Source: Yoonia vestfoldensis SKA53
GTDB lineage: Bacteria; Pseudomonadota; Alphaproteobacteria; Rhodobacterales; Rhodobacteraceae
Direction: 5' to 3'
NCBI RefSeq assembly: GCF_000152785.1
Contig: NZ_CH672414.1
Location: 1,419,154-1,483,153, forward strand
Length of the DNA: 64,000 nucleotides
Shown: positions 1-10,572 of the stretch, piece by piece
How positions within the stretch are numbered: the stretch's first letter is position 1
How the letters are laid out: each line of letters begins with the position of its first letter
Translations under genes and position numbers: made by a program
Notes under the pieces: model-generated
Database searches by the model: none
Told to the model about the DNA's origin: nothing
The model's input: the letters and a program-made list of their open reading frames with translations, nothing else

Positions 1-924
1 GCCGCCGATCTCGATCATTTCGCGGTCGTCCATACCGGTGGCCACGACGCCGCCATAGAATGTCTTGATCCGTTCGGCGGTGGTGGCTGGTATCTGCAAC
101 CCCATCGAGATGTCGGATGTGACGTTGTCACCGCCCATGCGCACCGAATCCGCATAGATCATGTGCTTTTTCATAAAGACCGAAATTCCCGCAGACCCGC
201 CACCCAGATCGACACAGGCGGCGCCCAGTTCCTGTTCGTCTTCGACCAGCGTGGACATGCCCGACACATAGGCCGAGGATGCCAGCCCCGCGAGTTCCAG
301 ATCGCAGCGTTTGATGCAGTAAAAGATATTCTGAACCGCGGCGGCATCGACCGTCAGCATATGCATGTCGGTGGTCAGCTTGTTGCCGATCTGCCCGCGC
401 GGATCAGCCAGCCCCGAGCGGTTATCAAGCGCAAAGTTCACCGGCTGGGCATGCAGCACTTCGCGGCCGGTGCCGTAATCAGGCACATCGCAATTGGCCA
501 TGACCTGGCTGATATCCTGTTCGGTCACGGTGCCGCCGGACACGTCCAGTTCACCCGCCAGACCGTAGGACCGTGGACGCGCACCGGACAGGCAGGCGAT
601 GACGTGATCGACACGCACATTGGCCATTTTCTGCGCCGCCTGCACCGCTGTGCGGATCGCGCGTTCAGTTTCCTGCATCGCATCGACTTCGCCGTAACGG
701 ACACCGCGCGAGCGTGTCGTCGCAGCCCCGATCACCCGGAACTGTGATTGTCCCGCCATCGACCCCACGCCATCGACCGAACGGACCCGTTCCGGCCCAT
801 CGAACCGCAGCACAAGGCAGGCGATCTTGGATGTGCCGACATCCAGCACCGCCACAACCCCGCGCTGCATCGCGGCCTTGCGCATTTGCCGCATCGCCCT
901 TTGACTGTCGTAAAGATCGCCCAT
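1..924 (-). CDS. ftsA: Cell division protein FtsA, N-terminal 308 residues (runs off the left edge)
   Basis: Actin-like ATPase that tethers FtsZ to the inner membrane and recruits late division proteins. Reading the complement from the ATG at 924-922 gives an open frame to the window edge. The phosphate-1 motif VLDVGTSKIA lies near residues 26-35 and the phosphate-2 motif VDLGGGSAGISVF near 238-250, as in FtsA and other actin-fold proteins. The start overlaps the ftsQ stop by one base (TGATG), the usual coupling in this cluster. The C-terminal membrane-targeting helix is outside the window, and ftsZ would be expected next. Identity is firm from motifs plus position. Confidence 0.95.
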   Translation of the reverse strand, partial: MGDLYDSQRAMRQMRKAAMQRGVVAVLDVGTSKIACLVLRFDGPERVRSVDGVGSMAGQSQFRVIGAATTRSRGVRYGEVDAMQETERAIRTAVQAAQKMANVRVDHVIACLSGARPRSYGLAGELDVSGGTVTEQDISQVMANCDVPDYGTGREVLHAQPVNFALDNRSGLADPRGQIGNKLTTDMHMLTVDAAAVQNIFYCIKRCDLELAGLASSAYVSGMSTLVEDEQELGAACVDLGGGSAGISVFMKKHMIYADSVRMGGDNVTSDISMGLQIPATTAERIKTFYGGVVATGMDDREMIEIGG

Positions 925-1814
925 CAATTGCCCGTCCCAGTTGGTGTTGTCACGCGGCGCAAAGCGGCCGCTGCATCTTCGTTCATGCGCAGGGTGGGAC
1001 GGTCGGCATTGCGCATATCCACAATGGTCACATCCCGTTCGAGCATGTCCTGCGCCAGATCAAGCGCGATCACGCGGTCAAAAGCCGCCACCGGCCCGTC
1101 GCTTGGCAGCAATATCCGCTGGTTGCGATCCAGCACGATATCCCAGCGCCGTTCGCCCATCCACACCAGCCCGCGCACACGGTCGCGCAGCGGCCCAGCG
1201 CGGGCGTAAAGATCAAGCGCCTCTTGAATATGTCTTTCGGCCCCGTTGCCCGCGATCAGCGGCAGATCGGGCCGGTTGCCACGTGATACCAATGTGCCCG
1301 ATTGCACGCCTTCGGTATCAATCAGGCGCAGCACAGGCCCATCGCGCCACAAAGCCACCGGATCACGCGGCGTCACCGCGACCTGCAATACCCCCCCCGG
1401 CCCGACCCGCACGCTGGCAGAGCGCACGGCGTCCAACGATTCGATCCGGGCGCGGATCGCCAATAGGTCCAGATCGAACGAGGATTGCGGATAATCCTTT
1501 GGCAAAATCGCTGTGATCGCGGGCAGGATCACATCATCTGCGCCGGTCACGGTCACCGATTGCACCATGAATTGCGGGCGTTCCTGAAAACCGCGGACCG
1601 CCTGTGCAATCTGCGCCTCCAGCATGGCGCGGTTCTCGGGCTTGGCAAACCATGCCCCCGCGATAATCGAGACCAGCAGCACCGGCAGCCCGATCCGCAT
1701 CGCGGCGCGCACACCCGGTGTCAGCATCAGCCGCTGATAGCGATAGCCCCATTTCGTGGGGGCAGGATCATGCGGCACATCAGCCATGGCACGGCGGCGG
1801 ATCAGCGATCGCAT
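924..1814 (-). CDS. ftsQ: Cell division protein FtsQ
   Basis: Bitopic divisome protein linking early and late division proteins. The chosen start (residue sequence MRSLIRR) has GAGG seven bases upstream; an in-frame start nine codons earlier lacks this and lies deeper inside ddl. The 296-residue product has a basic N-terminus, one membrane segment at about residues 41-57 and a periplasmic POTRA domain from about residue 80, beginning near the phrase VQSVTVTGAD. It overlaps ddl by 13 bases and ftsA by one. Sequence conservation of FtsQ is low, so the call relies on topology, POTRA character and position between ddl and ftsA. Confidence 0.92.
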   Translation of the reverse strand: MRSLIRRRAMADVPHDPAPTKWGYRYQRLMLTPGVRAAMRIGLPVLLVSIIAGAWFAKPENRAMLEAQIAQAVRGFQERPQFMVQSVTVTGADDVILPAITAILPKDYPQSSFDLDLLAIRARIESLDAVRSASVRVGPGGVLQVAVTPRDPVALWRDGPVLRLIDTEGVQSGTLVSRGNRPDLPLIAGNGAERHIQEALDLYARAGPLRDRVRGLVWMGERRWDIVLDRNQRILLPSDGPVAAFDRVIALDLAQDMLERDVTIVDMRNADRPTLRMNEDAAAALRRVTTPTGTGN

Positions 1815-2716
1815 GATGCATCCTCGACCAGCCAGCGGCACAATTGGGGAAAGCTGATCCCGACCTTGGCCGCCTGTTCAGGGGCCAAGGATGTGGGCGT
1901 CATGCCGGGCTGCGTGTTGGTTTCCAGCAGGATCAACCCGTCAAGGCCCCGGCTTTCGTCCCAGCGAAAATCGGTGCGGCTGATCCCGCGACAGCCCAAG
2001 GCGCGATGCGCACGCAGGGCATAATCCATGCAGGCGTCGAAAATCTGCGCCGGAATCTCCGCTGGCACCACATGGCGCGACCCGCCGGGGGCGTATTTGG
2101 CGTGATAATCGTACCAGCCATCGGTGATGATATCAGTGACGGTCAGCGCGCGGTCGCCCATCACGGTCGTCGTCAATTCGCGCCCCGGTGCATAGGTTTC
2201 CACCATCACCCGCGCGGGCATGTCAGCCGACAATTGCGGCGGTCCATTGGCGGCATCCTGCACGATATAGATCCCAACGCTGGAGCCTTCGTTATAGGGT
2301 TTGACCACATAGGGCGGCGGCATGACGTGGCGCGCGCGCACGTCATCGGCATCGGCCAGAATGCTGTCCACAACCGGCAGACCGACCGCGCGGTAGATAT
2401 CCTTGGTGCGTTCCTTGTCGAGCGTCAGGGCGGATGCCAGTATCCCCGAATGGGTATAGGGAATGCGCAACCATTCCAGCAGGCCTTGCACAGCGCCATC
2501 TTCGCCCCAGCGACCATGCAGCGCGTTGAACACGGCATCGGGTGCGATCTGGGTCAAACGCGTGGCAAGGTCGGGGCCGGCGTCGACCTCGATCACGTCA
2601 CATTCTGCTGCCCGCAAAGCCGCTGCACATTCGCGGCCCGTGCTGAGCGATACCTCGCGCTCAGCCGATGGACCGCCCATCAGAACAACAACTTTCGGGT
2701 TTGCCCTGCTCGACAT
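1802..2716 (-). CDS. ddl: D-alanine--D-alanine ligase
   Basis: ATP-grasp ligase making the D-Ala-D-Ala dipeptide that MurF adds to the peptidoglycan precursor in the cytoplasm. Visible motifs are LMGGPSAEREVSLSTGREC near the N-terminus, the ALHGRWGEDG loop, YNEGSSVGI for substrate binding and the C-terminal ETNTQPGMTPTS magnesium/ADP-binding strand. With the ATG at 2716 the protein is 304 residues, the normal Ddl length, and AAAAGG lies about eight bases upstream. A second possible start at 2794 overlaps the murB stop (TAATG) and would add a 26-residue basic extension not typical of Ddl. Both are possible; I prefer 2716. Confidence 0.95.
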   Translation of the reverse strand: MSSRANPKVVVLMGGPSAEREVSLSTGRECAAALRAAECDVIEVDAGPDLATRLTQIAPDAVFNALHGRWGEDGAVQGLLEWLRIPYTHSGILASALTLDKERTKDIYRAVGLPVVDSILADADDVRARHVMPPPYVVKPYNEGSSVGIYIVQDAANGPPQLSADMPARVMVETYAPGRELTTTVMGDRALTVTDIITDGWYDYHAKYAPGGSRHVVPAEIPAQIFDACMDYALRAHRALGCRGISRTDFRWDESRGLDGLILLETNTQPGMTPTSLAPEQAAKVGISFPQLCRWLVEDASCDR

Positions 2717-2793
2717 ACCCACCGCCTTTTGTGCGGGCCGTTTGCGGCCCGTCATTGGTTTTGCCCCTTTGGGGGCGCCGGTCTTTGCGACCA

Positions 2794-3723
2794 TTAATCC
2801 GCGTGCCGCAAACCGACCCGCATAATTTCCCATTCTAGCGTGATCCCTTGGGAATCGTAAACCTTTTTCCGCACCAGCTCGCCCAGATCTTCCAGATCGG
2901 CGGCACTTGCCCCACCCGCATTGGTCAGAAAGTTGGGGTGTTTGACGTTCATCACCGCCCCGCCCAGCGTGGCACCGCGCAGACCGGCGGCGTCGATCAC
3001 GGCCCAAGCCTTCAGTTCATGGGTATCATCGGCGCGACCTGTCGAGGAAAACCCCGCCGGATTGCGAAAGGTCGATCCCGCCGTGCGGTCCTTGGTCGGC
3101 TGGGTCGCGTCACGTTTGGCCAGTTGATCGTCCATCCGCGCGGCAAGCGTTGCAGGGTCGCCTGCGGGGGGCGCAAAGGTTGCGGCCAAAATGATCGCGC
3201 CTTCAGGCAAGCTGCTGTGGCGATAGCCCAGATGCAGGTCCGCAGCCGGCAGATCGTGCAGGGTACCATCGCGCAGAACCACGCGGACCGATGTCAGCAC
3301 ATCCGCCACATAAGACCCGTAGCAGCCCGCATTCATCCGCACAGCACCGCCAATACTGCCGGGGATGGTGCGCAGGAATGTCAGATCAAGCCCCGCATCC
3401 GCCGCGCGGCGCGCGACATGACCGTCCAGCGCCGCAGCCCCCGCCGTGACCATACCGCCGTCGATGGTGATACTATTGAACCCCCGCCCCAGCCGCACAA
3501 CAACGCCCGGTATCCCGCCATCACGCACGATCAGGTTGCTGCCAACCCCCATCGGGAACACCGGCACCGATGGGTCGAGTGCCGCCAGAAACGCCGCCAG
3601 ATCTTCTGCATCGGCGGGCTGGAACAACATTTCGGCCAGACCGCCGACGCGCATCCATGTCAGATCGGCCAGCGGCCGCTCCGCCGTCAATGTGCCGCGC
3701 ACGGGGGGAAGGTTCTGTATCAT
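2794..3723 (-). CDS. murB: UDP-N-acetylenolpyruvoylglucosamine reductase
   Basis: FAD- and NADPH-dependent reductase forming UDP-MurNAc, the second committed step of peptidoglycan synthesis. The FAD-binding segment [17 protein letters not shown] is near residues 60-76, followed by [19 protein letters not shown]. The catalytic serine lies in TAGSTFRNP and the C-terminal glutamate in LEWEIMRVG, so all key elements are present. The start at 3723 is favoured because AAGGA sits eight bases upstream; ATGs at 3732 and 3756 are less well placed. It ends at the point where an alternative ddl start would begin. The [13 protein letters not shown] stretch is consistent with a type IIa-like MurB without the large insertion. 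Confidence 0.95.
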   Translation of the reverse strand: MIQNLPPVRGTLTAERPLADLTWMRVGGLAEMLFQPADAEDLAAFLAALDPSVPVFPMGVGSNLIVRDGGIPGVVVRLGRGFNSITIDGGMVTAGAAALDGHVARRAADAGLDLTFLRTIPGSIGGAVRMNAGCYGSYVADVLTSVRVVLRDGTLHDLPAADLHLGYRHSSLPEGAIILAATFAPPAGDPATLAARMDDQLAKRDATQPTKDRTAGSTFRNPAGFSSTGRADDTHELKAWAVIDAAGLRGATLGGAVMNVKHPNFLTNAGGASAADLEDLGELVRKKVYDSQGITLEWEIMRVGLRHAD

Positions 3724-3777
3724 CGGGTCCATCCTTGTCTGGGGTCTTTTGCGCAAGACCGGCCCAAGATGTAAAGA

Positions 3778-4068
3778 TCAACGAGACCTGCGGTCATCGC
3801 GGTTGCGCAACAGCTTGCCCAAAAGCGCGCCCGCCCCGCCGCCCAGGCCCGCAGGCACAACCGCCAACAGCAAGATTGCCATCGCCTGCACGGGGTGGAT
3901 CCCAAAGGGTTTGGCCGTGGCATAAAGCAAGATCACAGCAACCGCGCCCAACACCGCCAAAACCGACAGGACCGGCCCGAATTTCCCCGCCCGCGCCAAC
4001 CGGACCTGCACGACAAAAGGCACCAAGGCGCAAAATGTCATGCCCGCGATGATCCACAAACCACCCAT
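3778..4068 (-). CDS. Small three-helix membrane protein of the dcw cluster
   Basis: A 96-residue protein of unknown function between murC and murB. It has three hydrophobic stretches, roughly residues 3-22, 31-50 and 61-85, with a glycine-rich loop (GLGGGAGALLG) near the end and a strongly basic C-terminal tail ending RNRDDRRSR. It is in line with its neighbours and 59 bases from the murC stop, so it is probably part of the same transcript. No known catalytic motif is visible. Its conserved-looking composition and its position inside an essential cluster suggest a real gene; the role in wall synthesis or division is only inferred from location. Confidence 0.75.
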   Translation of the reverse strand: MGGLWIIAGMTFCALVPFVVQVRLARAGKFGPVLSVLAVLGAVAVILLYATAKPFGIHPVQAMAILLLAVVPAGLGGGAGALLGKLLRNRDDRRSR

Positions 4069-4127
4069 CAGCGCATCCGCTTTGCCAACACAAGCGCGCA
4101 GGTGGCGATCTGGCGGCAGGTCATGGA

Positions 4128-5525
4128 TCAGCCTTGCAGCCTTGCGGGCAAGCCATTGGCCCAGGTGCTGATCGTGCCTGCGCCAAGACAGACGACCATG
4201 TCGCCCGGTTTGGCCTGTTCACGGACCAGACGTTCCAGATCATCCTCGGAATTGACGATGCGCGCGTGGCGGTGGCCATGCCGGATCAGGCCCGCGACCA
4301 GATCGGCGTGGCTGGCACCGGCAATCGGGTCTTCGCCTGCGGCATACACCTCGGAAATGCCGACAACATCGGCATCGTTGAAACAGGCGCAGAATTCGTC
4401 GAAATGATGCGACAACCGGCTGAACCGGTGTGGTTGATGCACCGCGATCACGCGGCCCGTGGTGGCCTGCCGCGCGGCGCGCAGCACAGCGGCGATTTCC
4501 ACCGGATGATGGCCGTAATCGTCGATGATCGTGACACCGTTCACTTCGGCAACCTTTGTGAAGCGCCGGTTCACGCCGCCAAAACCGGCCAAGGCGGCGC
4601 GGATTTCATCCTTTTTCAGCCCCAGATGCCGCGCCACGGCAACAGCGGCCAGCGCATTGGACACGTTGTGATCGCCGGGCATCGGTAGGCTGCACCCTGC
4701 GATCACCTGATCCTCGGATTGCAGGGCGATGTCGAAATGCGCCACACCGGCCTTGTAGGTCAGGTTGATCGCGCGCACATCGGCCTGCGCGTTGAAACCA
4801 AATGTCACGACACGGCGGTCGGTGATGCGGCCGACCAGCGCCTGCACTTCGGGGTGGTCGGTGCAACAGACGGCCAATCCGTAAAACGGGATGTTGGAGA
4901 CGAAATCGTAGAACCCTTTGCGCAGGTTTTCGATTGTTCCCCAATGTTCCATATGTTCGGGGTCGATATTGGTGACGATGGCAATCGTTGCAGGCAGGCG
5001 GTTGAAGGTGCCGTCACTTTCGTCGGCTTCAACCACCATCCATTCGCCCTGCCCCATCCGCGCGTTGGACCCGTAAGCATGGATGATCCCGCCATTGATC
5101 ACTGTGGGGTCAATGCCGCCTTCGTCCAGCAGGGCCGCAACCATCGTGGTCGTCGTCGTCTTGCCATGCGTGCCGGCCACGGCCACATTGGATTTCAGGC
5201 GCATCAATTCGGCCAGCATGTCCGCGCGGCGCACCACCGGCAGACCCGTGGCGCGCGCAGCGTCAAGTTCGGGATTACCCGGCTTGATCGCAGAGGAGAT
5301 CACGACAACCTCGGCCCCTGCCAGATTTTCGGCGCGCTGGCCTTCAAAGATCACCGCCCCCAGTGATTTGAGCCGGTCGGTGATCTTGGTCGCCTTCAGG
5401 TCGGAGCCTTGCACACGGTAGCCGTGGTTCAGCAACACCTCGGCGATGCCGGACATGCCGATGCCGCCGATGCCGACGAAATGGATCGGCCCCACATCGA
5501 GGGGCAGTTTCGTTGCTGCATTCAT
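4128..5525 (-). CDS. murC: UDP-N-acetylmuramate--L-alanine ligase
   Basis: Adds L-alanine to UDP-MurNAc in the cytoplasm, the first amino acid of the stem peptide. It carries the Mur ligase nucleotide fold start [18 protein letters not shown], the P-loop GTHGKTTTT at about residues 118-126, the [10 protein letters not shown] magnesium/ATP segment and [12 protein letters not shown] in the C-terminal domain. The start MNAATKLP is chosen because it matches the family N-terminus; an upstream ATG at 5546 overlaps the murG stop as ATGA and is also possible. Length from the chosen start is 465 residues, normal for MurC. Confidence 0.96.
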   Translation of the reverse strand: MNAATKLPLDVGPIHFVGIGGIGMSGIAEVLLNHGYRVQGSDLKATKITDRLKSLGAVIFEGQRAENLAGAEVVVISSAIKPGNPELDAARATGLPVVRRADMLAELMRLKSNVAVAGTHGKTTTTTMVAALLDEGGIDPTVINGGIIHAYGSNARMGQGEWMVVEADESDGTFNRLPATIAIVTNIDPEHMEHWGTIENLRKGFYDFVSNIPFYGLAVCCTDHPEVQALVGRITDRRVVTFGFNAQADVRAINLTYKAGVAHFDIALQSEDQVIAGCSLPMPGDHNVSNALAAVAVARHLGLKKDEIRAALAGFGGVNRRFTKVAEVNGVTIIDDYGHHPVEIAAVLRAARQATTGRVIAVHQPHRFSRLSHHFDEFCACFNDADVVGISEVYAAGEDPIAGASHADLVAGLIRHGHRHARIVNSEDDLERLVREQAKPGDMVVCLGAGTISTWANGLPARLQG

Positions 5526-5542
5526 CACGGGGGTTCCATCCA

Positions 5543-6640
5543 TCATTTCTTGCGCGCCTCTGCCAGATTTTCAACCAATTGCACAAGCCGGTCGGTGGCG
5601 TCCGGCACGCTGCAGGCCACCGCTTTGCGCGCCATATCGGCGGCCATCGCGTCATCCGACAACAGGTTTTGCAGCGCCATCGTCAGGTTGGGCGCATTGA
5701 ACTGGCCTTCTGTCATCAACAATGCAGCCCCTGCATCGACCAGTTGCTGCGCATTGGCGGTTTGTTCATCGCGCAAAGCAGCCGCAAACGGCACCCAGAT
5801 CGCGGGCCGCCCGATCACGCTGACATCAGCGACAGTCGATGCGCCCGAGCGCGAGATGACCAATTGCGCCTCGCTCATCCGGGCAGGGATATCGGTGAAA
5901 AAGGTCTGCACATCGGCGGAAATGCCCGCCTCGGCATAGAAGGTCGCGACGCGGTCCATATCCTCGGCCCTTGCCTGATGGCTGACGCGGATATTGGCGC
6001 GCAGAGGGTCGGGCAAGGCGGCGATCGCGGCAGGCACGACATCGGACATGATCCGCGCGCCTTGCGACCCACCCAGCACCAACAGCGCCATCGGGTAATC
6101 CCCCGGCGGGATGTAAGGCGCGCCCGCGCGGTCCAGCACCGATGCGCGGACCGGATTGCCAGTGTGGATGCCGGTCAAACCCGCAGGCAGCACGGTCGGC
6201 CAAGTGCCGCAGGCCACCTGATCCACCCGCTGCGCGAACAATTGATTGACGCGCCCCAGGACGCCGTTTTGTTCATGGATCATGCGCGGCACGCGCAAGG
6301 CCCAGGCGGCGGTCATCGCCGGAATGGCGGGATAGCCACCAAAACCCACGACAACCGCAGGCCGGTCGCGCAACATCCGCCACTTCGCCGCCACGATGCC
6401 AGCGGCAATGCGAAACGGCACCGCGAGTTTTTGCGCCAGACCACCACGGGCGAAAGTCGCACTGCCGACGGTGCTGACCTCGACGGCATCGGGAAAGCCG
6501 CTCGTGTACCGCGCGCCGCGCGCATCGGTGGACAGTTTCACGCGCCAGCCGCGCGCCAGCATCGCCTCGGCCAGCGCCTGCGCGGGGAACATATGCCCGC
6601 CGGTGCCACCGGCCGCGATGATCAGCAAAGGCGCTTTCAT
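5543..6640 (-). CDS. murG: Lipid II synthase (GlcNAc transferase)
   Basis: Transfers GlcNAc from UDP-GlcNAc to lipid I at the inner face of the membrane to make lipid II. The 365-residue protein starts with the G-loop 1 motif [14 protein letters not shown], then shows [11 protein letters not shown] in the C-terminal donor domain and [18 protein letters not shown], the second glycine-rich loop with the UDP-GlcNAc contact region. The ATG overlaps the ftsW stop as ATGA, so translation is likely coupled to the flippase/polymerase gene upstream. Nothing unusual is seen. Confidence 0.96.
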   Translation of the reverse strand: MKAPLLIIAAGGTGGHMFPAQALAEAMLARGWRVKLSTDARGARYTSGFPDAVEVSTVGSATFARGGLAQKLAVPFRIAAGIVAAKWRMLRDRPAVVVGFGGYPAIPAMTAAWALRVPRMIHEQNGVLGRVNQLFAQRVDQVACGTWPTVLPAGLTGIHTGNPVRASVLDRAGAPYIPPGDYPMALLVLGGSQGARIMSDVVPAAIAALPDPLRANIRVSHQARAEDMDRVATFYAEAGISADVQTFFTDIPARMSEAQLVISRSGASTVADVSVIGRPAIWVPFAAALRDEQTANAQQLVDAGAALLMTEGQFNAPNLTMALQNLLSDDAMAADMARKAVACSVPDATDRLVQLVENLAEARKK

Positions 6641-7806
6641 CGGTTGGCCCGGCGCATCAGGATATCGCCAATCTCGCCTTGCGGGCGCGACCGGGTGAAG
6701 GCCAGCAACATGCCAATTGCGATGCCACCCGCAATCAGCGACGATCCGCCATAAGACACGAAAGGCAGGGTCATCCCCTTGGCCGGCAACAGCCGCACGG
6801 CGACGCCCATGTTGATCATCGCCTGCGCGCCAAAGATACAGGCAAGCCCTGTTCCCGCCAGCCGGATGAACGGATCGCGTTCTTTCATCAGGCGCAACAG
6901 CGACCCCACGACGATGGTGGCATAAAGCGCGATGATCACCATGACACAGACCAGCCCGTATTCCTCGGCGGCGACAGCGATGATGAAATCGGTATGCGCA
7001 TCGGGCAGTGACCATTTCACCTGCCCCTCGCCCACGCCGACGCCGAAAAAGCCCCCTTCGCGGATCGCATTGGTGGCAAAGCCCAGCTGCGTCGTCGGGT
7101 CAACGTCAGGCGACAGGAACCCGTCAATCCGGCGGGCGAAATGTTCGGAATTGGCATAAAACAGCGTGCCGGCAAAAAACACCGCTACGGCCAATACGAT
7201 CAGCAGGGTCATCGGCGCGCCTGCCACGAAATACATCACACCCCATGCGAACATGATCAATGCGGCCTGTCCGAAATCAGGCTGGAACGCCAGCAGCAGG
7301 GCGACCATCATTGTCAGGACAAAGGAATAAAGCTTGCCGGGTGGCCCACCCAACTGGGTCGAGGCGGCCAACAGCCACGCGGTCATCACGATAAAGCCGG
7401 GCTTGAGAAACTCCGACGGCTGCACCGATGCGAACCCCAGCGAATACCAGCGCGTCGCCCCTTTGCCGAAATCGGTGCCAAAGACCGGCAGCAACAAAAG
7501 CGACACAAACGCCCCAAACAACCCCAAGACTGCAAGGCGGCGGACCATCACAGGTGACATCATCGACACGGCGATCATCACGGCAATGGCCGTCCCGCCG
7601 AACACCGTCTGACGCATCACATAGTGAAAAGGCTCCAGCCCGTTCTTGGCGGCCAACGGCGGGGATGCGGCAAAGCCAAGCAAAAGCCCGATCCCGAACA
7701 GGACCAGCACACAGGACAAGGTCCATTTATCAATCGTCCGCCACCAACGTGGAAGAACCGCGTCCCCGGATTGCACCGGAACCGCACCATAGACCATTTC
7801 CGTCAT
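6637..7806 (-). CDS. ftsW: Peptidoglycan glycosyltransferase FtsW
   Basis: SEDS-family membrane glycosyltransferase working with FtsI at the septum. The 389-residue protein has about ten membrane segments and family landmarks: [12 protein letters not shown], the extracytoplasmic loop containing [13 protein letters not shown] and the C-terminal [20 protein letters not shown]. In this genome it is separated from murD by a gene on the opposite strand, so it probably begins its own transcription unit covering ftsW-murG-murC-murB-ddl-ftsQ-ftsA. A candidate promoter lies just upstream (7855-7883). Confidence 0.96.
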   Translation of the reverse strand: MTEMVYGAVPVQSGDAVLPRWWRTIDKWTLSCVLVLFGIGLLLGFAASPPLAAKNGLEPFHYVMRQTVFGGTAIAVMIAVSMMSPVMVRRLAVLGLFGAFVSLLLLPVFGTDFGKGATRWYSLGFASVQPSEFLKPGFIVMTAWLLAASTQLGGPPGKLYSFVLTMMVALLLAFQPDFGQAALIMFAWGVMYFVAGAPMTLLIVLAVAVFFAGTLFYANSEHFARRIDGFLSPDVDPTTQLGFATNAIREGGFFGVGVGEGQVKWSLPDAHTDFIIAVAAEEYGLVCVMVIIALYATIVVGSLLRLMKERDPFIRLAGTGLACIFGAQAMINMGVAVRLLPAKGMTLPFVSYGGSSLIAGGIAIGMLLAFTRSRPQGEIGDILMRRANR

Positions 7807-7854
7807 GGATCACCGCCAATTTGCCTCGATCGCCCGTTGTCCGGGTCTGTCGGC

Positions 7855-7883
7855 ATCATAGACCGCATTTGCGTGCGATTCCA
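7855..7883 (-). promoter_or_regulatory. Candidate promoter for the ftsW half of the dcw cluster
   Basis: On the minus strand, TGGAAT and TATGAT are separated by exactly 17 bases. The -10 is five of six to TATAAT, but the -35 is only three of six to TTGACA. It lies about 50 bases before the ftsW start in the gap between two divergent genes, where a promoter is needed if read-through across the opposite-strand gene is poor. The call is weak by sequence and supported mainly by context. Confidence 0.35.
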
Positions 7884-7935
7884 CTGGAAAACTGCGCTCT
7901 TGCACCCGACCGCGATCCGCGCGACATCGCTGTGC

Positions 7936-9126
7936 ATGAAAGTGCAGACATTGATCATTGGTGCCGGTGCCGCAGGCATGATGTGCGCGGCCCACGCAGG
8001 GCCGGGCGTGCTGGTCGTGGACCATGCGCGCGCGGCGGGCGAAAAGATCCGCATCTCGGGGGGTGGGCGGTGCAATTTCACCAATCTGCATACAGCAGCA
8101 GATAATTTCATCAGCCAGAACAGGCATTTCGCGAAATCCGCGCTGGGGCGCTATACGCAATGGGATTTCATCGCGCTGGTCGATGCGCATCGCATCCCAT
8201 GGCACGAAAAGACGCTGGGGCAGTTGTTCTGCGATACATCGGCCAAGGATGTCATTGCGATGTTGCGCGCGGAAATGGTGCGCGCGCGCGCAGAGCTGTG
8301 GCTTGACACGCAGCTGGGCGAGATTGGCCATGACGGGACCGATTTCACCGTGACGTTGACCCGCAACGGGCGCGATCAGGCCGTGACGGCCCGCAATCTG
8401 GTGGTGGCCAGCGGCGGCAAGTCGATCCCTAAAATGGGCGCGACCGGCCTTGGCTATCAGATCGCGGCCCGTTTTGGGCTGCCGCTGGTGACGCCGCGCC
8501 CCGGATTGGTCCCGCTCACCTTTTCGGATGAACGGTTCAAGCCGCTGGCAGGCGTGGCGACACCCGCACGGGTCACAGCGGGCGGAGCCGGTTTTGACGA
8601 GGCGCTGTTGTTCACCCATCGCGGGCTGTCGGGACCTGCGGTGCTGCAAGCGTCGTCTTACTGGGACGAAGGCGATCCGATCAGCGTGAACCTGACCCCC
8701 GGCACCGATCTGCTGGGCGCCTTGCAAGGCCACCGGCACAGCGATCCGCGCAAGGCACTGACCACGATCTTGTCGCTGTATCTACCGGCGCGGCTGGTCG
8801 ATTATCTGGCCGAAGGGCTGACCTTGACGGGGACAATGGCCGACCAAAGCGATGCGCGGCTTGCCACCATCTGCGCAGCGCTTGCGGATTGGCAGGTCAC
8901 ACCGTCAGGGTCCGAAGGGTACCGGACCGCAGAAGTGACGCTGGGCGGTGTCGATACAGACGCCCTGTCATCGCAGACCATGGCGGCCAAGGCTGTGCCC
9001 GGCCTTTATTTCATCGGTGAATGTGTCGATGTCACCGGATGGTTGGGCGGGTATAATTTTCAATGGGCCTGGTCATCTGGATGGGCCGCAGGTCAGGCGA
9101 TCCGGCAGGGGCAAGGCGGGTCCTGA
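7936..9126 (+). CDS. BaiN/HI0933-family NAD(P)/FAD-dependent oxidoreductase
   Basis: A two-domain flavoprotein of the HI0933/YhiN/BaiN family; the substrate is unknown for most members. The start at 7936 gives MKVQTLIIGAGAAGMMCA, the FAD dinucleotide-binding motif at the very N-terminus. Further landmarks are ISGGGRCNFTN, VVASGGKSIPKMGATG, the THRGLSGPAVLQASSYW segment and the C-terminal GLYFIGECVDVTGWLGGYNF, where FAD binding is completed. At 396 residues it is a normal family length. It lies on the opposite strand inside the dcw cluster, splitting murD from ftsW. A role in wall synthesis is not implied by the family. Confidence 0.9.
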   Translation: MKVQTLIIGAGAAGMMCAAHAGPGVLVVDHARAAGEKIRISGGGRCNFTNLHTAADNFISQNRHFAKSALGRYTQWDFIALVDAHRIPWHEKTLGQLFCDTSAKDVIAMLRAEMVRARAELWLDTQLGEIGHDGTDFTVTLTRNGRDQAVTARNLVVASGGKSIPKMGATGLGYQIAARFGLPLVTPRPGLVPLTFSDERFKPLAGVATPARVTAGGAGFDEALLFTHRGLSGPAVLQASSYWDEGDPISVNLTPGTDLLGALQGHRHSDPRKALTTILSLYLPARLVDYLAEGLTLTGTMADQSDARLATICAALADWQVTPSGSEGYRTAEVTLGGVDTDALSSQTMAAKAVPGLYFIGECVDVTGWLGGYNFQWAWSSGWAAGQAIRQGQGGS

Positions 9127-9155
9127 CCCACCCTACGCCGCCTGCGCATTGCCCA

Positions 9156-10568
9156 TCAATCAGACTGACCCGCCACCGCGGCGCCGACGCAGGTGATGAA
9201 ATCCGCGCCGCGCTGTTCGAAATTGTCATATTGATCGAACGACGCCGCCGCGGGTGCCAGCAGGACAACATCGCCCGGTTCAGCCTCTGCCGCGGCAAGC
9301 GCGACAGCGCGGGCCATGGTGGTGCAGACCTCTGTCGGGACGCCGGGCAATTGGCGGGCGAAATCCGCCGCCTCGCGCCCGATGACATAGGCTTTGGCGA
9401 CCTGCGCCAGATGCGGCAGCAGCCCGTCCAGCCCGCCCTCTTTCTGCAGACCGCCGCATATCCAGCGGATACGCGCAAAGGCCTGCAGCGCCTTGGCCGC
9501 GCTGTCCACATTGGTGGCCTTGCTGTCGTTGACGAACCGCACACCGCCGCGGTCCGCGACCAGCTGGCTACGGTGCGGCAGGCCGGGGTAGGATTGCATC
9601 GCCGCCTCGATCGCGCGCGGGCCAAGCCCCAATGTGCGGCAGACCGCATAGGCCGCGCAGGCGTTCTGGTGGTTATGCGCGCCGGGCAATCCGGCAATGG
9701 CACGCAGGTCAATGGACCCGACCTGCCGGCCATGCCGGTATTCCGACAAAAACCCCTTGCGCGCGAAAACAGACCATGCAGCCTCGGTCAGCTTCTGCCC
9801 CGAGGACACCAGCACAACGCGGTCGTCGCCTACCCCTTGGGCCAGCTGGTTGGCCAGATAGCGGCCTTCGTTTTCATCGACACCGATCACCGCGCGGTCC
9901 GGCCCGCCTTCGGCAAACAGCCGCCGTTTGGCCGCGAAATAGCCACCGTGTCCTGCATGCCGGTCCAGATGGTCGGGCGACAGGTTGGTCAGCACGGCCA
10001 CATCGGGCGTCAGCGCACGCGCCAGATCAGTCTGGTAAGAGGACAGTTCCAGCACCACAACCTCGCCATCGCGGGCAGGCGCGATATCCAGCACGCCGCG
10101 CCCGATATTGCCCGCCAGCTGCGCAGGTCGCCCGCTTTCGGCCAATATGTGGTGGATCAGCGCAGAGGTAGTGGATTTCCCGTTCGATCCGGTCACGGCC
10201 ACGACGCGGGGGGTCGTCTCGAACCCGTCCCAATCGTCGGTGGCAAAAGACCGAAAAAACAGCCCGATGTCATTGTCTACCGGCACGCCTGCGGCCCAAG
10301 CAGCGGCAATAGCGGGGTGTGGCGCAGGATAAAGATGCGCAATGCCCGGGCTGACGATCAGCGCCGCGACACCGTCATAGGACACCGCTTTGGTCAGGTC
10401 GCGCAGCGCATAGCCTGCGGTTTGCGCCAGATCACGCCCTGCTTGCCCGTCATCCCAAACCACGACATGCGCACCGCCCGCCTGCAAGGCCTGCGCCGCG
10501 GCACGCCCCGACAGGCCCATGCCCAGCACCGCGACGATCGCTCCGTCATATCCGCGCACCGGGATCAT
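9156..10568 (-). CDS. murD: UDP-N-acetylmuramoylalanine--D-glutamate ligase
   Basis: Adds D-glutamate to UDP-MurNAc-L-Ala. The 470-residue protein has the N-terminal Rossmann-like start [16 protein letters not shown], the P-loop [16 protein letters not shown] near residues 125-140, the [10 protein letters not shown] motif and [13 protein letters not shown] in the C-terminal domain. It starts five bases after the mraY stop. Its 3' end converges with the flavoprotein gene, with 29 bases between the stops, and no convincing terminator is visible there. Confidence 0.96.
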   Translation of the reverse strand: MIPVRGYDGAIVAVLGMGLSGRAAAQALQAGGAHVVVWDDGQAGRDLAQTAGYALRDLTKAVSYDGVAALIVSPGIAHLYPAPHPAIAAAWAAGVPVDNDIGLFFRSFATDDWDGFETTPRVVAVTGSNGKSTTSALIHHILAESGRPAQLAGNIGRGVLDIAPARDGEVVVLELSSYQTDLARALTPDVAVLTNLSPDHLDRHAGHGGYFAAKRRLFAEGGPDRAVIGVDENEGRYLANQLAQGVGDDRVVLVSSGQKLTEAAWSVFARKGFLSEYRHGRQVGSIDLRAIAGLPGAHNHQNACAAYAVCRTLGLGPRAIEAAMQSYPGLPHRSQLVADRGGVRFVNDSKATNVDSAAKALQAFARIRWICGGLQKEGGLDGLLPHLAQVAKAYVIGREAADFARQLPGVPTEVCTTMARAVALAAAEAEPGDVVLLAPAAASFDQYDNFEQRGADFITCVGAAVAGQSD

Positions 10569-10572
10569 CGGC

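Noticed and set aside
4719-5366. Long open frames antisense to murC and many other genes
   Set aside because: High GC content produces long antisense frames here. Their translations are rich in H, R, G and Q, lack known motifs and lack good ribosome sites.
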